64,000 bases of DNA, from positions 310,001-374,000 of the forward strand of contig NZ_NOIN01000005.1 of the NCBI RefSeq assembly GCF_014596565.1, given 5' to 3'. The translations under genes and the position numbers were made by a program. Source of the stretch: Pseudomonas sp. PSB18 (GTDB taxonomy: Bacteria > Pseudomonadota > Gammaproteobacteria > Pseudomonadales > Pseudomonadaceae). The notes under the pieces were generated by a model, which searched no databases, was not told the DNA's origin, and saw nothing but the letters and a program-made list of their open reading frames with translations. Below, in pieces: positions 9,213 through 19,718 of this stretch (position 1 is the first letter of the stretch; the number at the start of each line of letters is the position of its first letter).

Positions 9213-9229
9213 GCAACCGCTACACCCTC

Positions 9230-9257
9230 CATGTGGGAGCGAGCTCGCTCCCACATG
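9230..9257. repeat. Perfect 28-base REP-derived palindrome
   Basis: Two REP halves directly abut with no spacer, giving a perfectly self-complementary 28-mer with arms CATGTGGGAGCGAG / CTCGCTCCCACATG. It lies 17 bases after the rlhA stop. It could form a strong hairpin limiting 3' decay or read-through, though no T-run follows directly. Confidence 0.8.
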
Positions 9258-9421
9258 GGCTGCCTACCCTTGTTTTTCATTTCTGCGCCGTTTTTGCTTG
9301 AGTGTGCGACACATCCCACCTCATGGACTCCCCGTCCACTGACCTGCAGTGTTAGGTTGCGTAGTTGTTTCGCCAATGAAACATCTTCCTTCAACTCCCC
9401 TGCAAAGGAATGCCCCCAGCA

Positions 9422-11161
9422 ATGGACTTCTCGCTCAAGCACCTGGCTGTGACCACCCTGCTGCTGTCCAGCTTCGCAACGCTCTCCGCGCCAGCACTCG
9501 CCAACATCACCGCGCAGCAGAGCGCGACGCTCGTCAAAACCCTCGCTGACACATCGGTCACGGACTTCAGGCAGTTCCTGGGCAGCGTGGCCAAGAGCGA
9601 CCTGGCCAAAACCGCCGACCTGGGCCCAGCCATCAGCGCCTTCCTCGACAACAAACCTCTTTCGACCGAACAGCAGAATGAAATCCATCGCCTGCTGGGC
9701 ATTTACGCACGAGTGAAATACGGCAGCGCGGCCACCGAAACCCTGAAAGAGCTGGTGGCAATCCCGACCTTCCGCAAGGACGGCGTGGCCCAGCACGAGA
9801 ATCCGGAATTCCTCAAGATCGCCGACAAGATCAAGAGCCTCGCCCAGGCCTTCGACCTGAACTTCCGCAACATCGACAACCGTGTCTATGAAATTTCCCT
9901 GCCAGGCAGTGGCGACGAAGTCGTGGGCATCCACGCCCATGCCGATGTGGTGCCGGTGACGCCGGAGAACTGGGTCCTGAAGGACGGCACGCGGCTCGAC
10001 CCGTTCAAAGTCACCCTGGTGGGCGACCGCATGTATGGCCGGGGCACCGAGGATGACAAGAACGGTATCGTCGTGGCGCTCTATGCCATGAAGATCATCA
10101 AGGAAGAGAAGCTGCCGCTGGCGCGGAATTTCAAGCTGCTGGTGGACACCACCGAGGAAACCACCGGCGACGCGATCCCCTATTACTTCGAACACAACCC
10201 GACGCCGAACTACAACCTGGCGCTGGACGGTGGCTACCCTGTCGTGATTGCCGAAAAGGGCTACGGCACGGTCATGGCGAATTTTGCCCGTCGCCCCGCA
10301 CAAGGCAAGGGCGCCGAAATCACCGGGCTGACCGGCGGCCTGGCCACCAACCAGATTCCATCGACGTCGGTGGCCACCTTCGTCGCTGACAAGCCTGCCG
10401 AACTGGCCGCCAGCCTGCTCAAGGCCGGTACCGATTATGCCAAGCGCAACGGCGGCAACTTCGAGGTCGCCAGCAAGGTCGTCGGCAAGGACGTCCAATT
10501 GACCTTTACCGGGGTTTCCGCTCACTCATCAGAGCCCGAGTCAGGCGTGAACCCGGTGGCCCGGATGCTGGTCTTCATCAATGGCCTCGACGGCAAGGTA
10601 GCGCTCAAGCACAACCACATCACCGACGCCGCCCGCTACGCCGCCGACAACTGGGGCCTGGACTACCTGGGCAAGCAGTTGGGGATTGGCTTCTCCGATG
10701 CCTTCATGGGCCCGCTGACCGCCTCCCTGACCTACGTCGGCATGGATGACAAGACCTTCAAGCTCGCCGTCAACCTGCGCGTTCCGGTCGGTAAGCCCAC
10801 TGAAGCGCTCAAGACCGAAATTGCCGACAAACTGACCGCCTGGAGCAAGAAATCCCACGTAGCGGTGGCCTTCGATTATTCCATCGACGAACCGATGTAC
10901 CGCAACCCCGAAGGTGAATGGGTCAAGGCGCTGCTGGCCGTGGCCACCGAGAACCTGGGCATGGAACACAAGTACGGCACCTCGGCGGGCGCCACTTCGG
11001 TCCACGACCTGCCCAACGGGGTGCAGTTCGGCCTGGCAATGCCCGACGTCAAATACACCGGTCACAACGACAACGAGTTCAAGACGGTCGAGCAGTTCAT
11101 GCTGGACTTGCAGATCGTGACCGAAATGATGGGACGCATCGGGCAGATGCCGAAGCTCTGA
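9422..11161 (+). CDS. Secreted M20-family dipeptidase
   Basis: 579 residues from the ATG at 9422, 12 bases after AAGGA; another ATG at 9410 abuts that site. An N-terminal signal peptide is clear (MDFSLKHLAVTTLLLSSFAT, cleavage near APALA), so the enzyme is periplasmic. Metallopeptidase motifs are H171/H173/D175 in HAHADVV, the bridging Asp in YGRGTEDDKNG, and the catalytic Glu pair in TTEETTGD. The central lid domain fits the PepV/Sapep group of zinc dipeptidases. It stands alone. Both it and its convergent neighbour run into the hairpin at 11205. Confidence 0.9.
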   Translation: MDFSLKHLAVTTLLLSSFATLSAPALANITAQQSATLVKTLADTSVTDFRQFLGSVAKSDLAKTADLGPAISAFLDNKPLSTEQQNEIHRLLGIYARVKYGSAATETLKELVAIPTFRKDGVAQHENPEFLKIADKIKSLAQAFDLNFRNIDNRVYEISLPGSGDEVVGIHAHADVVPVTPENWVLKDGTRLDPFKVTLVGDRMYGRGTEDDKNGIVVALYAMKIIKEEKLPLARNFKLLVDTTEETTGDAIPYYFEHNPTPNYNLALDGGYPVVIAEKGYGTVMANFARRPAQGKGAEITGLTGGLATNQIPSTSVATFVADKPAELAASLLKAGTDYAKRNGGNFEVASKVVGKDVQLTFTGVSAHSSEPESGVNPVARMLVFINGLDGKVALKHNHITDAARYAADNWGLDYLGKQLGIGFSDAFMGPLTASLTYVGMDDKTFKLAVNLRVPVGKPTEALKTEIADKLTAWSKKSHVAVAFDYSIDEPMYRNPEGEWVKALLAVATENLGMEHKYGTSAGATSVHDLPNGVQFGLAMPDVKYTGHNDNEFKTVEQFMLDLQIVTEMMGRIGQMPKL

Positions 11162-11204
11162 GTACATCTGCCGGCCGGTTATTTCCAGGCTGGCAGGTTT
11201 TAAG

Positions 11205-11232
11205 GTGGCGAGGGGATTTATCCCCTCGCCAC
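11205..11232. terminator. Strong hairpin between convergent genes, also a dispersed Pseudomonas repeat type
   Basis: Arms GTGGCGAGGGGA and TCCCCTCGCCAC pair perfectly over 12 bases with a TTTA loop. It lies 43 bases after the dipeptidase stop and 33 bases before the stop of the opposite gene. There is no T-run, so it may act as a bidirectional stem rather than a classical intrinsic terminator. The GTGGCGAGGGGATTTATCCC core is a repeat I recognise from other Pseudomonas intergenic regions. Confidence 0.65.
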
Positions 11233-11264
11233 AAAGTCGGTGTTCACAAGGGTGCGTTCAGGCC

Positions 11265-12743
11265 TCAACGCAAACCATAGGAATAGAGGCCCCCATCGTT
11301 ATTGTCATACCAGTTGCCTTTAGCCCAGATCACACGATCCTCGGTTGATTGGAAGCCGAGGATCCCCAGGTAGCCATCAATGGCCAGGCGTTGCCAGGAA
11401 CGCCCCCAATCCCTGGAATAAAACACCCCATTCGCGGAAATGCTCGCGTCGGACCACCAGTAGAGCCAACGGGGTGGCCGGTGTTCGCTGCTGGTGTTGA
11501 TCAACAAGCTGTTCCGCCCGACATAGAAATTCCCCTCGCGCAGCCGGGTATCCGATGCCAGCGGATCGAATGCGCCGGGAAGATCCCCCAGGGGGTGCCA
11601 GGTCAGTGCCGTGGTATCCAGTTCGGCAACCGCATCCTGCCCATGGTCGCCCTGGTCGATAAGGCCCATCACCCGCCCCGCGTCGTTCTGCGCCAGCGTA
11701 TCGATGAACAGGTTGTCGTCACGCTGAACCTCTACCACTCGCCAGTGCTTCGCCTTGCGTTGCAGTTGGGCCCGGGTCGTTACGTTGAATGCGATATTGT
11801 CGCCTTCACCGTCGGGATTGCTTCCCCAGAAACGTTGGGACACCCAGATATATGCCCGTTGCGCATCCAATTGGAGGACATGGGTGCGTATCTCCCCGTA
11901 GGTACCGTCAACGGTGTGCCACTGCATGACGTCGGGGCGCTTGACCTGCGCATACTCGGCGGTCGCCAGCAGCGATTCCGCCGCAACGATCGGCGTGCTG
12001 CTCATTCCCCGATCGGCAGAGTAGAAAACTCCGGTCGAAATAGCCCCAGGGGTGTCTTCGCCGCTCTCGTTGTCAATGCCGCTCGGCTTACCCCAGGCCC
12101 ATACCTCATCCGTGCCGTGAAAATAGGGTTCGAGGTTCCAGGCCAACTGATCGGCCCCGGGAAACCAGCCGTTGGCCAGCCAGGTCCAGCGTTTGCCCTG
12201 ATCGTCACTGCGAAAGACCACCGTCTGGCCGACGCCATCGGGGGCCACGGCTTCAGGCCGGTCGAGTCCCGTAAGCAGGAAAACGCTGGCTCCATCCGGG
12301 CTGGCAACCAGACAGGCCGCCGCGCTGACATGGGCCACGAGCTGGAAACGACCCTGGGCGTCCAATCGCGAGATGAACGATGTTTCCTTCCCGCCGCCGG
12401 TAAGGAGGCTGGTGAAGGCACCGGAACCTTCCGGCTCCAAGTCTTCATCCCGCTTGCCATACGCCACCGCATCCAGGTCCACGCTACTTGCAGAGGCGTC
12501 GAGCTGCCCGGCCTCCCCCTCCATGCGCGCCACCAGCCAGGTACCCTGCGGGGTCACCACCACCCCCGTGCAATACTGAGTCGCAGCCCGTTGCCGGGTG
12601 TCCTGCACGGTACCAATCTGCTGCTGATCGGGACGGGCGCCGCCCCACTCCAGCTTGGCACGGGTGATCATCCACATGTACCACAGGCCGGCGCTGACGA
12701 TCAGCGCGACGAACAGCGTAATTAGAAGCTTTGATCGGGGCAT
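11265..12743 (-). CDS. Membrane-anchored beta-propeller-like protein with BNR/Asp-box repeats
   Basis: 492 residues from the ATG at 12743; ATG 12785 and TTG 12794 are in-frame alternatives and none has a strong ribosome site. The N-terminus is a short basic stretch plus one hydrophobic helix (MPRSKLLITLFVALIVSAGL), so the bulk should be periplasmic. At least three Asp-box-like motifs are visible (FRSDDQGKRW, YSADRGMS, YSRDWGRSW), as in sialidase-like propellers. I see no set of catalytic sialidase residues. The function is unknown; a binding or scaffold role is possible. It is convergent with the dipeptidase gene. Confidence 0.7.
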   Translation of the reverse strand: MPRSKLLITLFVALIVSAGLWYMWMITRAKLEWGGARPDQQQIGTVQDTRQRAATQYCTGVVVTPQGTWLVARMEGEAGQLDASASSVDLDAVAYGKRDEDLEPEGSGAFTSLLTGGGKETSFISRLDAQGRFQLVAHVSAAACLVASPDGASVFLLTGLDRPEAVAPDGVGQTVVFRSDDQGKRWTWLANGWFPGADQLAWNLEPYFHGTDEVWAWGKPSGIDNESGEDTPGAISTGVFYSADRGMSSTPIVAAESLLATAEYAQVKRPDVMQWHTVDGTYGEIRTHVLQLDAQRAYIWVSQRFWGSNPDGEGDNIAFNVTTRAQLQRKAKHWRVVEVQRDDNLFIDTLAQNDAGRVMGLIDQGDHGQDAVAELDTTALTWHPLGDLPGAFDPLASDTRLREGNFYVGRNSLLINTSSEHRPPRWLYWWSDASISANGVFYSRDWGRSWQRLAIDGYLGILGFQSTEDRVIWAKGNWYDNNDGGLYSYGLR

Positions 12744-12948
12744 GAAAGGTCCATATCCATGGGAAAACTGCGAAGTTTTTCTCATTTCTTTCAACGCTAG
12801 TAAATTTTTATCGCACCAAAACCGCTGAAGCCTGTCGCATGATTTTCATCGCTGTGACTCAGGTTGCATTTTTGCGTTCACCGAGCGATGCAGTTTCGCC
12901 GCGCAGCCTCGACGGGTTAAGGTCGCACTGAACCACAAGGAACACCCG

Positions 12949-15606
<2,658 letters not shown>

Positions 15607-15737
15607 CGCTTTTTTAATGTTACTGGCTGTATCGGAAAAGTTGTCTATACTGCCTTCCAGTTAATCGTTTCAGTACGAGTAGTTTAACTAGCGGTCTCGC
15701 TGCCCAGGGTGTGAGGCCGTACTTGCCAGGAGGCACA

Positions 15738-15893
15738 ATGACATCGATCCACCAATCAAAGCAGCAACATCGTGGAATGCTGGAACAGCATGGCCACCCC
15801 TCGGTAATCCCCCTGATGAGCAGGGAGACGCCTGTCGCCCCGAGCGCCTTCGTAGCACTGAGCAAAGCCCCGACCTATTCGTGTCGTTGTTGA
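15738..15893 (+). CDS. Candidate 51-residue leader ORF upstream of luxR
   Basis: ATG at 15738 is preceded by a perfect AGGAGG (15728-15733), the best ribosome site in this part of the window, and the frame runs 51 codons to TGA at 15891. The peptide has no signal sequence or recognisable domain. It is rich in His/Gln near the start (MTSIHQSKQQHRG) and ends in TYSCRC, with two Cys codons next to the stop. It lies 96 bases before the luxR start and ends just before the left arm of a potential RNA stem. It may be a regulatory leader peptide or a small protein. Function unknown. Confidence 0.45.
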   Translation: MTSIHQSKQQHRGMLEQHGHPSVIPLMSRETPVAPSAFVALSKAPTYSCRC

Positions 15894-15897
15894 GCTG

Positions 15898-15980
15898 GCT
15901 CGAAAACTTTCACCCCCATTTGGCGACTCTAAAGGTATAGAGCCTGGCTACGTCAAAGTCTTACATTCAAATTTTCGAGC
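15898..15980 (+). promoter_or_regulatory. Potential RNA stem between the leader ORF and luxR
   Basis: GCTCGAAAA (15898-15906) is exactly complementary to TTTTCGAGC (15972-15980). The intervening 65 bases contain a second dyad, CTCTA-AAGGTA-TAGAG (15927-15942). The right arm ends 9 bases before the luxR ATG, covering the expected ribosome-binding area. The left arm begins 4 bases after the stop codon of the upstream small ORF. The layout would allow translation of the small ORF to alter access to the luxR start; that is an inference from pairing only. Confidence 0.4.
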
Positions 15981-15989
15981 TCGCTCATC

Positions 15990-16718
15990 ATGCTCAAGCC
16001 CACTTCAAGTCATCTGTTCAATTTAATCCAAGAGGTGGAAAACAACATCTCAGGCGTGAGCGAAGAGGAGTACACCGAGGTACTGGGATGGATATTCTCC
16101 AAGCTGGGGATCGATAAGTTCGCCTACGTCCATCTGGAGCCCACACCGTCCAACAACTCCAGGATTTCCATCTATAGCAACTACCCAGCCGAATGGGTGG
16201 ACACCTACCGCAAGAACTCACTCTACAAATCGGATCCGGTCATGGCTAACACGGCCATCACCGCCATACCTTTTTTCTGGAATGAAATACCGGCGGAGCT
16301 AGACAACAACCCGGAGATATTCGACCAGTCAGCCTCCTACGGTATCAAACAGGGTTACACCGTTCCCATCCATGAGCCCGGTCGAGCATTCGGCTCCCTT
16401 CATCTGTCTTCAGAAGAGAATGATCCCGACTTCCCCACCATCGTCCGCTCGAACCTGTTCATCATCAAAACTCTCAGCGTCATCGCCAATCAATATCGAC
16501 CCATGGAAACCACCAGCGAAAGCAACTTGAAACTGTCACCCCGGGAAATCGAATTCCTGCGCTGGCTGGCACTGGGAAAAAACTATAAGGAGATAGGCTT
16601 GATCATGAACATCACCGAGCGAACGGTGAAGTTTCATGCCAAACAGATGACCGAGAAAATGGATTGCACCAATGTCAAGCAAGCCATGATCAAAGCGGTG
16701 CAGCTTAACTTCGTTTAA
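15990..16718 (+). CDS. pcoR: LuxR-family AHL-responsive quorum-sensing regulator
   Basis: 242 residues. The N-terminal autoinducer-binding domain retains the conserved set W69, Y73, D82, P83, W97 and G122. The C-terminal helix-turn-helix begins LSPREIEFLRWLALGKNYKE and continues through NITERTVKFHAKQMTEKM. It is therefore an AHL-binding transcription factor, the partner of the synthase encoded 1.3 kb downstream. The luxR - LysE exporter - luxI - rfiA order is what I recall for PcoR/PcoI/RfiA of P. corrugata and PdfR/PdfI/RfiA of P. brassicacearum. The symbol is given by that similarity. No classical Shine-Dalgarno is seen. It is convergent with the LysE gene. Confidence 0.88.
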   Translation: MLKPTSSHLFNLIQEVENNISGVSEEEYTEVLGWIFSKLGIDKFAYVHLEPTPSNNSRISIYSNYPAEWVDTYRKNSLYKSDPVMANTAITAIPFFWNEIPAELDNNPEIFDQSASYGIKQGYTVPIHEPGRAFGSLHLSSEENDPDFPTIVRSNLFIIKTLSVIANQYRPMETTSESNLKLSPREIEFLRWLALGKNYKEIGLIMNITERTVKFHAKQMTEKMDCTNVKQAMIKAVQLNFV

Positions 16719-16798
16719 CCCCCTTCCTCATGCCCCCTACGATGCCAGCAACGGTCTTATCGAGACCCGAAGCCATGCCCGACATTACCGGAACACAC

Positions 16799-17410
16799 TC
16801 AGGCGAACACAACTTGTGATGCGATATTGAAAAGCATCCCGCAGGCGAATAAACCAATCACCAACGAAATAGCCCGACTCAAGAGTCGGCCGGAAACAAT
16901 AGTGTGGAGTTTACGTCCGCAGAATGCTCCGATCGCGATCCAGAGCAGCCCGACCGGAAAGATAATAGCTGTGAACAGCATCATGAATGGCATGTAGTTG
17001 CTCAGTGACAAAAACGTTCCGGTCGGCGCAACAAAAGAAACGAAGAACAGCCCTTTCGGATTGGTCAACGTCGCCACAAACAGGTCAGGTACATTGATAC
17101 CCACCGAGTTACCCGATAGAGGATCCTTTACCGAGAACCACAGCTTCAAGGAAATATAAAACAGAAAACACACTGCAAAAAACTTGGTCGCAATGACCAC
17201 CCAGGAGTGCTCAGTCATCAGCAGATCGATGGAGACGCCCCATATCGTCATCTGAATGACATAGGCCAGCCATTCCGCCACGACAAACCTCATGGAGTGA
17301 GCGTTCAGCCCTCTCTTTACTCCGGTTTGCAGCAGCAATGAATTTGTCGGTCCTGGAACCAGCAGGACAGTCATCAGTGAAAACGCGATATAAGACATAA
17401 GGTCATCCAT
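16799..17410 (-). CDS. LysE/RhtB-family amino-acid exporter
   Basis: 203 residues, nearly all hydrophobic, with about six transmembrane helices. The family signature VPGPTNSLLLQTGVKRG follows the first helix, and TNPKGLFF marks the central conserved loop. LysE/RhtB proteins export amino acids or small amino-acid derivatives, homoserine lactones among them. It sits on the opposite strand between luxR and luxI. A second ATG (17398) is also possible. The substrate cannot be read. A role in exporting an amino acid, or in AHL movement, is speculative; its position inside the quorum-sensing block is the main hint. Confidence 0.88.
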   Translation of the reverse strand: MDDLMSYIAFSLMTVLLVPGPTNSLLLQTGVKRGLNAHSMRFVVAEWLAYVIQMTIWGVSIDLLMTEHSWVVIATKFFAVCFLFYISLKLWFSVKDPLSGNSVGINVPDLFVATLTNPKGLFFVSFVAPTGTFLSLSNYMPFMMLFTAIIFPVGLLWIAIGAFCGRKLHTIVSGRLLSRAISLVIGLFACGMLFNIASQVVFA

Positions 17411-17988
17411 GCCAGGAGCCGCGACGGCTCATTTTTTCAGGTTTGGAAGGGGCTCCTACACACAACATCAACTTTTTAGTTGTATGACATCAGACCAATC
17501 TTCCCATGCTTAGAGCAGTTACACTAAAGTCACGCCAGCACTCCGTTGTACTTTCCACCCACTACTCATACAGTCGTTTAAACTTTCAACAGGGCTGTGA
17601 CCGGCCATTCAAGAACGCTTCCATACCATTATTACAAACTGATTACTTACCTTGATCCCGGCGTCAATTTTTCGACCCCAGTTCTATCAGCGTGTTATCG
17701 AGACTTTAGGCTGCCGTCAAAAAAACAGACCTTCACCCTCTGCCTGGATCCGCCACCTTGTTGCCTCTCAACGACATCTAGCGCTTATTTCAATCCGGTA
17801 CTTTTTTGGACTCTGGACGATACTAAACCAACCCTCTCCCATCCTCTTTCCGAACACTATTCATCGCAGTTATCCAGCAACTAATTAGACTATACACTCT
17901 ACAAAATCACGCACTGTACTTTAGGACAGTTGAAATGATTTAGTGCAAAGTTAACAGTAGCTTCACCCACAACCAAGAAACGTCATTC
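17411..17988. promoter_or_regulatory. AT-rich intergenic region upstream of luxI and of the LysE gene
   Basis: 578 bases, visibly more AT-rich than the surrounding chromosome. Two overlapping short open frames occur in 17597-17888 but lack ribosome sites and protein-like composition. A CAACT-TTTT-AGTTG hairpin lies at 17469-17482 near the LysE start. The lux box at 17913-17930 is listed separately. The length suggests a complex promoter, or remains of a lost gene. Confidence 0.5.
17913..17930 (+). promoter_or_regulatory. Lux-box-like dyad in front of the AHL synthase gene
   Basis: ACTGTACTTTAGGACAGT is an imperfect 18-base dyad with arms ACTGT/ACAGT. It fits the las/rhl/lux box core CT-N12-AG exactly. 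Its centre is about 68 bases upstream of the luxI ATG, a normal place for activation by the AHL-bound LuxR protein and so for positive feedback. Confidence 0.6.
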
Positions 17989-18762
17989 ATGAACTACTCC
18001 TCCTGTATTCATCATTTTTCCGGCGTATCTACCCGCATCGCATCCTACTCAAAAATCCCACCCCAGACGCTACAGCAGATACTAGCCATTCGTAAAATCG
18101 CCTTCATCGATAGAAAGAAGTGGGACATTGAAAGTTATCAGGGCAGCGATTACGAATGGGACGAATATGACGATCCTGACGCAGTCTACATTTATGCTCA
18201 CCACAATGAACAGGTCACCGGCTGTGTGCGATTACGCCCCTCCAACAAACCGACCCTAATGAGTGGCGCGCTAAGTTTTATTCTTCCCGAGAGCGACATC
18301 CGACCGCACTCAAATCACTGTTGGGAAGCCACCCGATTTGCACTTTCGGCAGATAAAACCTCAGCAACGGAAGTCACCCAGGCCAACATAGACGTTCGCA
18401 CGGTGGCACTTTTCCTGTCAATGATAAAGTTTGCACAACTGCAAAATATAGATACCTATGAAATTGTCGTTGACACCATGATGGAAAAAATCCTGAAACG
18501 CTCCGGATGGACCGTTGCCAGGCACAACACCGCGTTGGGCTCAAAGGGAGAAACCATCATCTACGGCACCCTGCCTTGCACGATTGACACTTATACAGAA
18601 GTGCTCAGAAAGAACGCCATCCAGACAATCACCGTCCACGAACAATTCCTTATGGCCAGCCGTTCGTCAGACACATCCCATAAACCCTTTAATATTGACC
18701 AAACATTCACCGACCGAAACATTCCAGCAAAAAAACACATGCACACTGAGCTGCATCTATAA
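17989..18762 (+). CDS. pcoI: LuxI-family N-acyl-homoserine lactone synthase
   Basis: 257 residues. All residues conserved in LuxI enzymes are recognisable: R35, F39 and W45 in the N-terminal helix/loop, D58 and D61 in the acidic stretch, R81 in VRLRP, and E113/R116 in CWEATRFAL. The enzyme makes an AHL from S-adenosylmethionine and an acyl carrier; the chain length cannot be read. The protein is some 50 residues longer than a typical LuxI, with a polar C-terminal tail after about residue 205. A lux-box dyad precedes it. rfiA follows after 32 bases on the same strand, so the two are probably co-transcribed. Confidence 0.9.
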   Translation: MNYSSCIHHFSGVSTRIASYSKIPPQTLQQILAIRKIAFIDRKKWDIESYQGSDYEWDEYDDPDAVYIYAHHNEQVTGCVRLRPSNKPTLMSGALSFILPESDIRPHSNHCWEATRFALSADKTSATEVTQANIDVRTVALFLSMIKFAQLQNIDTYEIVVDTMMEKILKRSGWTVARHNTALGSKGETIIYGTLPCTIDTYTEVLRKNAIQTITVHEQFLMASRSSDTSHKPFNIDQTFTDRNIPAKKHMHTELHL

Positions 18763-18794
18763 CACCAAGACTCTGGCATGAAATTGGAGAAAGG

Positions 18795-19661
18795 ATGAAC
18801 CTACAACGACTATTCCCGCATGTTGGCAAAGTGATTGCCAGTACTGGAAGCCGCAACTTTCCTCGTTTGTTGCACGACCTGATACTTACCGAAATACCTG
18901 TCGACGCAACACATATTACCGAGCAAAGAATAGGATCGAGCCATATTTCTGAACCCAGCACTTCCAGCATTGGCGGCGTTGGCATGGACAGCGCCTGCAT
19001 CGACGCAGTCATAGATGCTCATACCGCAAAGCCTTTTATCCTGGCCGATGATATTTTTTTCGAGGACTCGACCCCGCACAAGGTCCCCAATTTTTCCCGC
19101 TGCCTGCTCACTCGTGAACAGCCGGGCCACCTTCCCTGTCACAACACCACCACTCAACTGCACCTGGCCACCCGTAAAAACGGCATTCGCTATGTTCTTT
19201 CCGTCTACCGCTCACCTTTTTCCAGCGGATTCACGGCACAGGAGCATGCCCTGCTGAAAGATTTTTCCTGCCTTCTGTTGCCCATGGTTGAAGAGCATGT
19301 AGCCGCCCTGGTGCCAGCGGAGGTCAACCGACAGGATGCTTGCCTCCCGTTGGAAGGTCCGGAAAACGGCGGGATGGAAGCATTACGCCAGAGATTCGCC
19401 GACCGACTGGCACTGTCCGGATTGAGCTTGTCCTCCCGTGAAACCGAAGTGTGTGTAGGTCTACTGGCCGGCCGCACGGCCCCGGAGCTGGCTGAACAAC
19501 TCAACCTGAAAGTCAACACCGTCGAGAGTTATCTGAAACGTGCCGCCATAAAAATGGGCATTGGTGGACGCCGCTCGCTCATCCGCTGGATGCACTCGAT
19601 GGATGCCACGCCATCGGGCATCGAGTGGAATGGTGTCCCCGCAATTCGCCAAGCCGTATAA
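18795..19661 (+). CDS. rfiA: LuxR-type regulator RfiA without an AHL-binding domain
   Basis: 288 residues; GGAGAAAGG precedes the ATG. Only the C-terminal part is recognisable: the LuxR helix-turn-helix from LSSRETEVCVGLLAGRTAPE through LKVNTVESYLKRAAIKMG (about 215-265). The N-terminal 200 residues lack the AHL-binding signature residues and do not resemble a receiver. This is the architecture of RfiA and of the SalA/SyrF group, which act below quorum sensing or GacS/GacA to switch on lipopeptide synthesis and export genes. It directly follows luxI. Likely targets are the NRPS, Pse and MacAB genes here; this is inferred from known RfiA loci. Confidence 0.85.
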   Translation: MNLQRLFPHVGKVIASTGSRNFPRLLHDLILTEIPVDATHITEQRIGSSHISEPSTSSIGGVGMDSACIDAVIDAHTAKPFILADDIFFEDSTPHKVPNFSRCLLTREQPGHLPCHNTTTQLHLATRKNGIRYVLSVYRSPFSSGFTAQEHALLKDFSCLLLPMVEEHVAALVPAEVNRQDACLPLEGPENGGMEALRQRFADRLALSGLSLSSRETEVCVGLLAGRTAPELAEQLNLKVNTVESYLKRAAIKMGIGGRRSLIRWMHSMDATPSGIEWNGVPAIRQAV

Positions 19662-19668
19662 AACGTCC

Positions 19669-19713
19669 CCCCCAACCTTTGCTCGGTCACTGCAATCGAG
19701 CGGGTGTTGGGGG
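19669..19713. terminator. Candidate terminator hairpin between convergent rfiA and the RND gene
   Basis: CCCCCAA (19669-19675) pairs with TTGGGGG (19707-19713), and an inner GCTCG/CGAGC stem (19681-19685 with 19697-19701) lies within. The hairpin starts 8 bases after the rfiA stop and ends 6 bases before the opposite gene's stop. There is no long T-run. Confidence 0.45.
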
Positions 19714-19718
19714 ATGAT

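Noticed and set aside
17597..17888. Two overlapping short frames in the luxI upstream region
   Set aside because: No Shine-Dalgarno, unusual composition and mutual overlap in different frames; treated as non-coding.
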